From Persicaria tinctoria (lineage: Eukaryota; Streptophyta; Magnoliopsida; Caryophyllales; Polygonaceae): a stretch of DNA of 64,000 bases. The notes beneath the pieces are model-generated. The model did no database searches. It was not told the origin of the DNA and worked only from the letters and a program-made list of their open reading frames with translations. Within the stretch, counting starts at the first letter, position 1, and each line of letters begins with the position of its first letter. The DNA is taken from the NCBI GenBank assembly GCA_037127255.1, contig JBANSL010000003.1, forward strand, positions 47,803,814 to 47,867,813. The letters run 5' to 3'. Shown here one piece after another: positions 45,992 to 57,471 of the stretch. A program made the position numbers and the translations under genes.

Positions 45992-46841
45992 ATGCAGAAA
46001 ATCCAATCGACACAGACCAAGCTACGTCATTATGGATTAATTATTTTTTCGGATGCCTTGACAGGAACCAAGTATGGGATCAAGATCGACCAAGGCTCCT
46101 CGACATCGAGGACCCTAGTCGACCTCGACCAAAAACAGAAATCTCCACCAACACCAGCATCATCGAGCAGCAACACTGAAGAACCAGGCTACTCGATATC
46201 GAGTAGGCCACTCGAGGTCGACAAGCCCTTCCCTACCTCGACTTCGCCTTCTTCGATGCTGACTCCACCAGATGAACCAAGCTCGTCGATCTCGACTAGG
46301 CTTGTCGAGATCGACCACCACCCGGCTCCACCAGATCCTTCTTCCTCGACACTAGAGCCACCAGGAGCAGAAGCCTACTCGAGATCGAGTAGCCCACTCG
46401 AGGTCGACAAGCCCTCACCTTCATCGACTTCTGCATCCTCGAGCAGGACACCATCAGGACCTGCAGCCTTGTCGAGATCGACTAGCCCTAGTCGAGATCG
46501 ACCAAACACCGTGGTCCCCGATTCCGTCTCAGCGAAGGTAAGCCAAGGTATGGATCTTTCTTCTCCTATTTCCATTAAAGATCTATCTATACATGGGAGA
46601 TGGTTTGCCTTGGTATGTGCGCTTATGTAGGATATCCAATGATGAGCCCAAGGAATATGAAGTTGGAGACAAGCTCTATGTCTCTAAATCAAAGGATCAT
46701 TGGTTCCCTAACAAATTCACCAAGAAGCGGATGGGACCTTTCGTGGTGAATAAGATCCATTCTGGGGGATTAAAGCTGATGGACAAGAATGGAGTCCTAT
46801 TTGAAGCCCAAGCTATGCGGGCCCTGCAAATGCCACCTTGA
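45992..46841 (+). pseudogene. Element B post-protease ORF with integrase-tail-like end
   Basis: It is equivalent to 1682-2395 of A. A palindrome-encoded low-complexity part (about 46085-46505; YSISSRPLEVDKP, SRSTSPSRDRP) is followed by VSQGMDLSSPISIKDLSIHG. A one-base difference near 46605 puts the integrase-tail-like part (VGDKLYVSKSKDHWFPNKFT, KKRMGPFVVNKIHSGG, to a stop at 46839-46841) in another frame. So the ORF is intact in A but broken in B. Confidence 0.75.
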
Positions 46842-48332
46842 GCATATATGGAAAGTCGGCCTAGCGACTATAAAATCTAGAGCTTGTACATAGACTTTTT
46901 TAGGACATTTTTTTTTACATTGTTTTGTTTGTTTTTGGTTTGGAACATTTTTTGTTTTGTGGGTATGTGTCTTCCATAATTTTCAGGTCCATGGATAGAA
47001 CCAAGCAATATTCATACTCGGCCCAGGAGGTGCTTCCATTCGAGAATAAGAGAATTGGCACGCCTGTCTAGTGAGTTTCTTTCTTTACCCTTATTTTTAT
47101 ACAGTGAGGACACTGTAATGTTTAAGTATGGGGTGGGGGAAGGGCTTACATTATGCATATTTGATCATATTTGACATTATTTGTGCATATTTCGAATTTA
47201 TTTCTTTGAATTGCTACATGGCTATTTTGGAATTCATTATTCATTTATGAGCTTATATGCATGTTTTCCAAAAAGTTTGAAAAAATGACCCCCATTGAAA
47301 ATTTTGAATAATGTCATGGAAGCTTATATTGAACTCGACGATGCAAAATTGGATTCATTAGATATATAGCATGAAATTGCCTAGTAAAGGGAAGTCACAA
47401 TGAAGTGCATTATTTCTTGAAAACCATGAAAGGAGGTAAAATTTGAAGTTGCTTTTGACATGTTGCATGATAAAATGATGGAGGACTTTATATTTCCATA
47501 TAATGCTCATTGGTTATAATTCCTAGCCTTACCTATGCTTATGCATCACAAAAACCATATTATGCCTTATTTCAAATATTGCTCCACATGATCTAAATAT
47601 TTTCCATTCTTTACCTTATCCGGGGATTATGTTGAGAATGATGTTACATTATGGAAATTTTATAAGGTTGTTGTGTTGAGATTATCGTTATTGAAGTTTG
47701 GAAGGAAATTGTTTGAAATATATGGAAAATTTAATGAGTGAAAGAAAATCCAATCACCTCAAGAGATAAAGGTAGATTGACCCTGCTCTCTGAGATAATA
47801 TTTTGGAGAGATGGGACACATTGTGAGGAGTCCAAAGCACTAAGTATCCGGGGCCATTCATGACACCCATGTTTGCGACTCGCGAGAAGGCAGTGCTGAG
47901 GTTAGAGAGGTAAAAGCATTATTATTGAGAAAAAGTAGTATGAAAGGTGATGAATCTTATGAGAAAGAATGTGGTATGAAATTCAATTTGGAAATACTCC
48001 ATTTCCCCGGATCAAAAGCACCACATTGCCAAAATTTGCCCACCTTTAGCCTTTTACCGATCTACTCTTTATTTGAGCTGAATTAAAGTCCTCTTGATTA
48101 TTAATGCTTTGTCACATGAAATGTTTTTTGCATAACCCTCCTTTTGTGAGTAGATGTTGCTTTTGTATATTTGCACATGCATGGATATGTGACATAAGTA
48201 CCTTTTCGATGATGGTAATTGATTGCAGGGTTATATAACAATGAATATAATATGTTGAGAGTTTTGATTTCTTCCCCTCAATGACAATTAAAAGTATTGC
48301 TTGAGGACAAGCAAGCTTAAGAATGGGGTGTT
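46842..48332 (+). other. Element B 3' non-coding region with two purine tracts
   Basis: Colinear with 2396-3906 of A. The internal tract TTAAGTATGGGGTGGGGGAA lies at about 47122-47141, and the terminal PPT (CTTAAGAATGGGGTG) ends at 48330, two bases before the LTR. No ORF. Confidence 0.8.
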
Positions 48333-50396
48333 TGTTGTGAGCTGAATCTGCCATGTTTTACACTTACATTTATATCGATTTCTGCATACATTTCATTCAT
48401 TTGGGCTAAGATAGTACATAATCTATGTAGCTTATGTTTATTTGCCAAATTATGGAGTCTACACCAGTTTCTGTTTAAATTCGCAGAATTCGAGGCATTT
48501 TACAGCAACTCTAAGGAAGGTCGGAAAAGCTCAGAAAACCACTACAGAAGTCCAAGGTCAAAGCAGCAGCGGAACCAGTCGAATCAAGCTGAGAGCCAAG
48601 GTTACTCGATCTCGAGTGGACCTTACTCGATCTCGACGAACATGTCCGAGCACAGGCCTTGTCGACTAAGAGCAAAGTCGAGAGCCAGATCAACCCGACT
48701 CCGGGAGCCTACTCGATCTCGAGTACCACTAGTCGAGATCGACTACACCTCAGCACCATACCCGGAGTCGACGAAGCTGTGCCAAGCCGAGGACGAAGAC
48801 GCTTAGCAACCCTACTCGATCTCGATGAGAACTTGTCGAGATCGACGAGCCACCCTACGCCAGTCCGAGTCCATGCCGAGGAGGAGTCCTCTACATCACC
48901 AGAGAGCCGTCCTCGACCATCACCCTAGTCGATCTCGAGGACCAGCTAGTCGAGATCGACGACGCCCAGGAGCCCAGATCCGAGCCTGGTCAAGCAGAGT
49001 CACCCGAGAAGTCCAGTCGACGACGAATCCTAGTCGAGATCGACAAGCCCTTGTCGAGATCGAGTAGACCAGATTCCAAAAACGCGTCGACGTGAGCAGT
49101 CCGAGTAGAGTTGGGAATCCTTGGGCACGAAGGAAGTTGAGTTGGCTGAGATTCTATTGAGATCTATCATCATCTATCCATGGAAGGGAGATTAATCAAC
49201 ATGAAAACATATTACCTAGTTTAGATTTATCTTTTCCTTTAAAGATTTAATTCCCTTGTTGCATTTATTTATCCATAAGCATTTTATATATAATTTTAGA
49301 TATAGATAGGAGATTCTATCCTTGATTAGCAAGGAATAGAAGACTATAAATAAAGCCCTGAGCATTAGGCATCTTATTCCAATTCAGAAACACAATCAAT
49401 TTCATTCAAGTAAGTAGGAGTTCTAAGGTTTTTAAGGTTTTGGCTTTCAGCGAAAGTTGATTGTCGGGATTGTAAAGGCTTTGAATTTAGTTTAATGCAA
49501 GTTTCTTTTTATACATCAATGTCTGCTATTGCGATGAGGCGTGAGTAGTCCACCCACTTCTGGGGCTGGGGTGAGCCCGACGGTGGCCATGTGAGGTGAT
49601 GCGGTAAAGGTCAGATCTTGTTATGCAATTCATCTTCTATCCCTATGAGCATGATTCTTTTGCGAGAGTTGAAGGTGATCCTTGTTTGTGTTATTGAAGC
49701 GAAAGTGATCCTAATGTAACTTGGATTAATTATGTGAAAAGGGTTAGTAACAATTAGGGTTTATGCAAAAGCCTCTATATGCCTATTTGTTAATAACAAA
49801 AGTTATTTTGATGGAAAGCATGATCTTTTGTGCCTTTATGTGTTACTTAGCATGGTTATCATTGTGGTGTTGATACCCTGGTCTTGGAAGTCTTTTATTA
49901 TATTGATTTATTTCGTCGGAAATCTGAGTTTGTGTTCGAAAATTTGCAATTTAATGTTTCTGTCCCTCAGTCGACATAGAGTAAAGCTTGTCGAGATCGA
50001 GTAGGATTGTAGTCGATCTCGAGTACGGTTTGTCTAGGTCGAGTTGAGCTCTTGCCTTTTGTTGTCGATTTTCTGCTGTCCGTTGTCGATCTCGAGTGCC
50101 CTTTTGTTGAGATCGAGTGCCTCTGCTTTGCTTTGTTCTTTACTTTTGTTTGCTATTTTCTGTCTTTGCTTTGTCTTTTCTGCTTTTATTTCTGTCTTTC
50201 CGTTTCTGTCTTTTCTGTTGTTTCTGTGAGAATTTGTTGCTACCTAAGAACTGCTGACGTGCTTCCTCGTGGATTCGATCCTGACAACCTTCTACTACAA
50301 CGGGAGGAAGTCTTGTATTTATTTGCTGAGACAGGGAAGTCAGTCTGATCTATACTTTATATTTATTTCATACTTGACCATCCTCCTGCAACAACA
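48333..50396 (+). repeat. 3' LTR of element B (2064 bp)
   Basis: Same ends and palindrome clusters (about 48600-49070 and 49975-50125) as the 5' LTR; differences are scattered substitutions and small indels. A clear hairpin pair is at 48815-48847 (TCGATCTCGA, 10-base loop, TCGAGATCGA). Confidence 0.92.
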
Positions 50397-50719
50397 AGCC
50401 TAACCCACGCCAACTGTTCACCCTCCTGCTGGATGTCAGAACGCAGCACATACCTCCTCTCCCCTCTTTTTACTTGATCCAAACCCACAAGGTTGCTTGC
50501 TCCCCATACCATACTTTTCCATCTCTCCATGCCTCCAATTCCTCTGATTTTCATTTTTAATTTAAACCCACTTCTCCTTTTCTCCCCACTCTGACTTCTG
50601 CAGCAACGTAAGGGAAATCCAAAGCCACCCCCTTTTTCTCCATTTCAACTCAAGATCCTACACAAAATCCACTCCATCCCCCTTCTTTCAATTGCCTTCA
50701 AAATCACAACCTCCACACA
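50397..50719 (+). repeat. Element D LTR, second piece
   Basis: C/T-rich sequence between the right end of B and the left end of C. It is separated from 29921 and from 59545 only by these two insertions. No coding content. Confidence 0.6.
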
Positions 50720-52781
50720 TGTTGTGAGCTGAATCTGCCATGTTTTACAGTAACTTTTATATCGATTTCTGCATACATTGCATTCATTTGGGCTAAGATA
50801 GTACAGAACCTATGTAGTTTATGTTTATTTGCCAAATTATGGAATCTACACCAGTTTCTGTTTAAATCGCAGAATTCGAGGCATTTTACAGCAATTCTAA
50901 GGAAGGTCGGAAAAGATCGGAAAACAGCTACAGAAGTCCAAAGTCAAAGCAGCAACAGAACCAGTCGAATCGAGCCGAGAAACCAGACTACTCGACCTCG
51001 GGTAGCCCTTACTCGATCTAGACAAAGTATGTCCGAGCACAGCTTGTCGACCAGGAGCAACGTCGAGAGCCAGACCACCCGACTTCCGGACCCAACTCGA
51101 TCTCGACAAGACTTGGTCGAGATCGACGAAGCCCAACGCCACACCCGGAGTCGAGGAGATAACTGATCGAGAAGCCGAGGACAAGGACGCCGAGGACAAC
51201 CCTACTCGATCTCGACAAGCTTCTAGTCGAGATCGACAAGCCCCACAGCGCCAGTCCGAGTCCATCCCGAGGAGAAGCTGCTCGACCAGAGAAGGCCACA
51301 CCCTACTCGACCTCGACGAGCCCTTGTCGAGATCGACGAGCCCTGAGTCCAGATCTGAGCCTGTCGAGTAGAGACACCCGAGAAGGCCACACCCTACTCA
51401 ACCTCGACGAGCCCTTGTCGACATCGACGAGCACCGTGAGTCATGTCCGAGTCTGTCGAGGACCAACTAGCCGAGACGACGAAGCCGAGCCAGTCAACCC
51501 TACTCGAGATCGACCAGACCTTTGTCGAGATCGAGTAGACCTCCAGAGCCGCGTTACTCGGTTCGACGAATCCTACTCGACTTGGGATTGCTTGGGCGTG
51601 AAGATTGCTGATTATATCCGAAAATATCAAGATCTACCATGAAGAAGAAAGTTCTATCCATTGAAGACACTTTAGATATATTTCCTATTTTAGATTTAAT
51701 TCCTTTATGTCTTTTATTTATCATTAAAGTTTTAGATATAGATATAGATATTCTATCCTTGATTTGCAAGGATTAGAAGGCTATAAATAAAGCCCATGAG
51801 GCTCAGTTTTATTCATTCAATTTTCAGTAGGAGAAGTAGTAGTAGAGAGAGAAAGAGAGAGTGAGTGGCCGATTGGAGTTGTGAAGCGAGAGCGGAGTTG
51901 GCTTCAAGCGGTTGTAAACTTTGGTTTATATTTATGCAAGTTGTTTCTTTTCAATCAAAGATGTCTGAGTTTGCGATGAGGCGCGAGTAGTCAACCCACT
52001 TCTAGGGTTGGGGCGAGCCCGACGATAGCCATGCATAATTGAGGTAAAAATCCGACCTTTATCATGTTTTGAGCATTTTCCTACTTGTTGATGTGTTTAT
52101 TGCCCATCTAATGGAGATCCATGCTAACAACTTGGATTATAAACATAAAATCGGTAGAGACAATTAGGGTTTCTTGAGAGAGTTGTCTAATTGTTGGAAA
52201 AGGCGAAAGCTTAATCCTTTAATGCGATTCACATGATTATCTGTTTGGTTCTACCTTATGCATGCTTGGTTATTGCCGTTGCAAACCCCAATCTTGGAAG
52301 TTCTTTTACATTAAGTTTAAAGTTCGAAATCCGAAAGCCTTTGCATTTATTTAATTTTCGTTTTACTCCCTGCCCTCGTCGATCTCGACCAAACCCTGGT
52401 CGACCTCGACTACTGATCTTCGACCCAGAGTCGCCGTAGCTTTTCCTGTGCAGGTACTCGACCAAGGCCAACTCGACCTAGACGAAGGCTACTCGATATC
52501 GAGTAGAGCCTTGTTGAGATCGACCACCCCTTGCCGAGAGCTGCTGCCCTGTTCGACTGTCCTATCTTTTGTCGAGTTGCTGTACTCGAGATCTAGGACC
52601 CTGTTGTCGACTTCTGACCGTGAGATTCCACCGCTGCCTAGGATCCGCTGACACGCTTCCTCGTGGATCGATCCTGACTTCCCGCTGCTACATCAGGAGG
52701 AGGTCTTGTAATTATTTGTGTGGGCAGAATCTGGTTTGATTTATTTTGTTATATTTCATACTCGATTTCCTCCCTACAACA
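50720..52781 (+). repeat. 5' LTR of element C (2062 bp)
   Basis: It starts TGTTGTGAGCTGAATCTGCC and ends CTCCCTACAACA. Palindromes lie at about 50985-51545 and 52375-52625, mainly TCGAGATCGA, TCGATCTCGA and TCGACCTCGA. The TATA box TATAAATA is at 51782-51789, followed by a GAGAGAGAAAGAGAGAGTGA leader at about 51846. Confidence 0.92.
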
Positions 52782-52784
52782 AAT

Positions 52785-52802
52785 TGGCGCCCTTGCCGGG
52801 GA
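52785..52802 (+). promoter_or_regulatory. Primer-binding site of element C (tRNA-Asp type)
   Basis: TGGCGCCCTTGCCGGGGA, three bases after the LTR. It differs from the perfect tRNA-Asp complement at one position (G to C). Confidence 0.88.
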
Positions 52803-52864
52803 GGCAATCAATCGCGCCTTAGGTAGTCAGTTCTCACTGTTTCTTTGAGTTACTTTTCAGGTGT

Positions 52865-54948
52865 ATGCGCCGTTCTGGTCAAACACCTGAGTTTGACGCC
52901 TTAGACGAACCAGAACGCCTTTTTCACATCAGGGCTAAACTAAAAAGAGCCATGGCATCCGCTGAAACACAGGAACAGCTAATTACGAGGCTTACCGCAG
53001 AGCTAGCCGCAAAGGATGCTACTATCGCCAATGAGAGGACGGAAAGAGACCAAGCAAATGAGCGCGCAAGGCAAGCAGAAGCTGAGCTTGCCCAATATCC
53101 AACCACTGCAGAGGATTATATGCACCCCACTCTCGTCGTGCCGTGCCTGAATCGGCGATTCTAATCCCTGAAAACTCTTTTGAAATTCGCACTCAATTTC
53201 TTATAGAGCTTAAAAATAATGATTTTTATGGCAAATTTAATGAGTGTCCTCTTGAACATATTACCAATTTTCATGACATGTGTCGTACTCTTGCTGAAGG
53301 TACAACTTTGGAATATGTCAAGATGAAAGCTTTCCGCTGGTCGCTGGCTGGACCTGCACTGAAGTGGCTTGAAGGGTTGAAGCCAAGATCTCTCACCACA
53401 TGGGCCCAAGTAGAGCAAGAGTTTCTGAACAAATACTTCCCACCCGCCAAAACAGCACTTCTCCGCCAGAAAATCACCGCCTTCAAACAGAAGCCAGGGG
53501 AACCGCTGGCAAAGGCATGGGAACGCTACAAGGAGCTGCTGCGATCTTGTCCTACTCATGGACAGCCACCCTACGTCATTCAAGAGATCTTCTTCAACTC
53601 TCTTGATCAAGTCACTAAAGACAGAATTAACCACTATACTCGCTTTGAGTATCTGACGATGCCACCAAGTGACGCATGGGGTGTGCTAGAAAAGCTCACT
53701 AACTACGACAACAAATATGGGGCTCCTACAAACTATGAGGAGAACTCCTACGCCAGGCCAGCACCATCTATGCCACTCTACGAGCCAGCGAAGGAGATTG
53801 ACCCAGATGTCAGGGAGCAGTTCTACAGAGACCAAAATCGCAAGCTCCTCAAGCAAGTAAAATACTTATCTGTCAATCAGCTTTGCATCGAATGCGGATC
53901 ACAGAGGCACACCACTACTGAGTGCCCACACACAGAGCAAGTTAGAATGGCAGAGACACACGAGGAGGCAGCTTACGCAGGGGGTCCCAATCGCTATATG
54001 AGAGATCAAAGGTTCTATCAACCACAATGGAACCAAGGTCCTCCTAGGAACCCCCCACCCTACAGAGCTCCAGGACATCCAGAAAGGGATCAAAAGAAAG
54101 ATGATCTGCAACTGATCCTTGAGGAGATGCGCCGAAATCAGGGCACCATCAACAACCAGTTCCAGAACATCACCACCAAATTTGGGGAACTGGACATTTG
54201 GAAAAGGGGAATAGAGACCGAGATGGGTCAAATCGCTGCACAGATCCCACGACCGTCCGACAAGCTCCCTGGGCAAACAGAACCAAATCCTAAGGGGAAA
54301 ACCGGACATGTCGCGGCTATCAAACTCAGGAGTGGGCATCAACTACACGAGCCAGAGGTCGGAAAACAGCAAAGCAACGCAGAGCAGCAACTCGAGACAG
54401 AGCAGCACCTGGTCGATCTCGACGAGCCCGTACTCGATGTCGACAAGCCTCTACTCGACCAAGACCAGAAGCTGAGCTCGGATTCCGCTGCGCAGACCAG
54501 CAACCCGAGGTCGACAACCCAACTCGAGGTCGACGAGCCCCTGGTCGATGTCGAGGAGCAGCAAGCTGAGGTCGACGACTCTGCAGCATCTCCGACAACT
54601 GATCTGGCTCCGAAGCAGAAAAAGCCACTGCCTTTCCCTTCAAAAACACAGAAAGATCCCACTGTAGGTAGGTTTACCAGATTTGTTAATATGCCGCAAG
54701 AACTGAATGTTTCTATTCCTTTTACAGAAGCCCTGCAAGAGATGCCTGGATATGTCAAGTTTCTGAAGGAAATCCTGAGCAAGAAGCGATCCATCTCAGA
54801 GATCGCAGGCGAATGCAAAGTACTCCACTTCCCTGAAAAGAGGCCTGACCCTGGTAAGTTTTCTGTTAGTGTGGGTTTTGGACAATATAAATATGATTCT
54901 CTGTGCGATTTAGGAGCAAGTGTGAGCATCATGCCTTTATCAATCTGA
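52865..54948 (+). pseudogene. Element C gag-protease polyprotein with frameshift and stop
   Basis: Gag starts at ATG 52865 (MRRSGQTPEFDALDEPERLF) with an alpha-helical, charged N terminus. Near 53140 a direct 5-bp duplication (GTGCC twice) shifts the frame; the remaining 601 codons (53143-54948) are open. They cover the capsid (FEIRTQFLIELKNNDFYGKF to FNSLDQVTKDRINHYTRFE), a complete CCHC knuckle (CIECGSQRHTTTEC), the proline-rich tail, the palindrome-encoded acidic linker (about 54410-54580), and the protease up to CDLGASVSIMPLSI. A TGA at 54946-54948 then replaces the conserved tryptophan codon. The protein would have formed particles and matured them; as written it is not expressible in one piece. 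This is the best preserved gag of the three elements downstream of the frameshift. Confidence 0.9.
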
Positions 54949-55197
54949 CGGAAGGTCAAGATAGGATGCATAGAACATGTGGATGCTAAATTATACATGG
55001 CTAACAATACAGTGGTCATCCCTACAGGTATAGTTGAAAATGTCCCCGTCCAGGTTGGTAAATTCTTTGTTCCAGCTGATTTCCTTATCATTGATTGTGC
55101 TGAAGATCCTACTAGCCCTATTATTCTTGGTAGACTATTCTTAGCTACTGCAGATGCAGGATTAGTGTTAAGAATCGCTCGCTCACCTTCACCATAG
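54949..55197 (+). pseudogene. Element C protease, C-terminal half
   Basis: It continues the protease after the stop: HVDAKLYMANNTVVIPTGIV, VGKFFVPADFLIID, SPIILGRLFLATADA (RPFL of the family is RLFL here). A small indel near 55160 shifts the frame; the expected SLTFTIGDEVLDF continuation is in another frame. Confidence 0.85.
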
Positions 55198-55208
55198 GCG
55201 ATGAGGTT

Positions 55209-55757
55209 TTGGATTTCTCTTTTGGCCCTGCAAAGGAGGAAGTTTCATGGCTGGAGGTGAAAAGCATCAGCAACCACAAGACTCAGCAAACAACGGAAGA
55301 AAGCGCCAGAACTGTACTCGAGGTCTACAAGCCCTACTCGACCTCGACAAGCGCTCTACTCGACTTCGACAAACCTTTGTCGATCTCGGCCACCACCACT
55401 GAGCCAGAGACTTGCCTAGAGTCTAAGTATGGGGTCCCTGTACTCGACCTCGACCAACAGTACTCGACATCGAGTAGACCCAAGCCCAAAGATTTCTGTT
55501 TTGGGTCCAAACAGGTAAGTTCAGGTATGAATTCTACTCCCCCTCAGTCCATAAATAAAATTTTCAATGATTTAAGGGGAGATAAGACACTATGGCGAGA
55601 GAATCTACAGAAACTAAAGGCTACAAAGAAGAAAAAGAAAGAGAAGGGAGATGATGCAAGCAACCACCTGTCAGGTGAGCTTGCATACTACCATCAGGAC
55701 CTAGATGATCCAAGAGAAGGGCCAAACATGAGCGGGCCCCACAATGATGGTCCTTGA
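55209..55757 (+). CDS. Element C post-protease ORF, subfamily-specific C terminus
   Basis: 182 codons from DFSFGPAKEEVSWLEVKSIS onward. The middle is palindrome-derived (LLDFDKPLSISATT, LDLDQQYSTSSRP). KQVSSGMNSTPPQSINKIFN is alignable with KVSQGMDLSSPISIKDLSIH of A and B. After that it diverges: a lysine-rich, probably nucleic-acid-binding run (KLKATKKKKKEKGDD) and an acidic end, with no integrase-tail motif. No known domain recognised. It may be a non-functional remnant of a former polyprotein. Confidence 0.6.
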   Translation: MDFSFGPAKEEVSWLEVKSISNHKTQQTTEESARTVLEVYKPYSTSTSALLDFDKPLSISATTTEPETCLESKYGVPVLDLDQQYSTSSRPKPKDFCFGSKQVSSGMNSTPPQSINKIFNDLRGDKTLWRENLQKLKATKKKKKEKGDDASNHLSGELAYYHQDLDDPREGPNMSGPHNDGP

Positions 55758-57471
55758 GCACAAATGGAGAAGTCGGCCTAGCGACTCTAAAATCTAGAGC
55801 ATGTATATAGACTTTATAAACTTTTGGGACTTTTTGGACTTTTTTTTTTTGGTTTTTGTTTTTTGTTTTTGGGTTTTATGTCTTTAGAAAACTTCATGTG
55901 GATAGTTTTGTTTTGGCTTGCAATCTAACCCTTTTAGGTCGGCAAAGCATATAAGGATCACGAAGAGTGGAATAAGAAGTCCCTGAAAACCAGTCAGAAT
56001 CGACGAAGGCCAAGTCGACGACGAGGAGGAGGAGAAGCCAGAGGTTACTCGACCTCGAGTAGACGTACTCGACATCGACAAAGCCCAGATGCTCCTCGAC
56101 TTCAGAAAACCACCAGACGCAGACGAAGCTACTCGAGATCGAGTACCTTGTACTCGAGATCGACAAGCCTATCTCTACTCGACATGCCCAGTTTCGCCTT
56201 CCTCGATGTGTTATCCTGTGAGTTCCTTCCTTTACTCTTATTTTTATTTTATACAGTGAGGACACTGTAATATTTAAGTTTGGGGTGGGGGAAGGGCTTA
56301 CCTTGTGCATATTTTCTCTATTTGACATATATGTGCATTATTTCTTTGAATTGCTACATGGCTATTTTGGAATGCATTATTGATTTATGTGCTTACATGC
56401 ATGTCTTCCAAAGTTTGAAAAAATGACCCCAATGACCCCCATTTAAAATTTTGATAAATGTCATGGAAGCTTATATTGAACTCGACGATGCAAAATTGGA
56501 TTCATTAGAGATATAGCATGAAATTGCCTAGTAAAGGGAAGTCACAATGAAATGCACATTTTATTGAAAACCATGAAAGGAGGTAAAATTTGAAGTTGCT
56601 TTTAACATGTTGCATGATAAGATGATGGAGGACTTTATATTTCCATATAATGCTCATTGTTTATATCCTAGCCTTACCCATGCTTATGCATCACAAAAGC
56701 CATAATATGCCTTATTTCAAATATTGCTCCACATGATCTAAATATTTGCCATTCTTTACCTTATCCGGGGATTATGTTGCGAATGATGTTACATTATGGA
56801 GATTATCATATGGTGTTTGTGTTGTGATTATTGGAGTTTGGAAGGAAATTATTTGAAATATATGGAAAATTTAATGAGCGAAAGAAAATCCAATCACCTC
56901 AGGAGATAAAGGTAGATTGACCCTACTCTCTGAGATAATAGTTTGGAGAGATGGGACACATTGTGAGGAGTCCAAAGCACCAAGTATCCGGGGACATTCA
57001 TGACACCCATGTTTGCGACTCGCAAGAAGGCAATGCTGAGGTTAGAGAGGTAAAAGCATTATTATGAATGAAAGCATTATGAAAGGTGATGAATCAAATG
57101 GAGAAGGAATGTGGAAATTCAGTTTGGAAAGTACTCCATTTCCCCGGATCATTAGCACCACATTGCCAAAAATTGCCCACCTTTAGCCTTTTACCAATAT
57201 ACTCCTTATTTGAGATTAAATTAAAGTCTTCTTGATTATCAATGCTTTGTCACGAATGAATTATGTCTTGCATAACCCTCCTTTTATGAGTAGATGTTGC
57301 TTTTACATATTTGCACATGCATGAATCTGTGACACTAGTACCTTTTCAATGATGGTAATTGACTGCAGGGTTATACGAGAATGAATCTAATATGTTGAGA
57401 GTTTGAATTCTTCCCCTGAATGACAATTAAAAGTATTGCTTGAGGACAAGCAAGCTTAAGCATGGGGTGTT
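55758..57471 (+). other. Element C 3' non-coding region, with a palindrome cluster and two purine tracts
   Basis: No gene. A palindrome cluster lies at about 55995-56170 (CTCGACCTCGAG, CTCGAGATCGAG). The internal purine tract TGGGGTGGGGGAAGGG is at 56281-56296, and the terminal PPT (CTTAAGCATGGGGTG) ends at about 57469. The rest is colinear with A and B. Confidence 0.8.
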
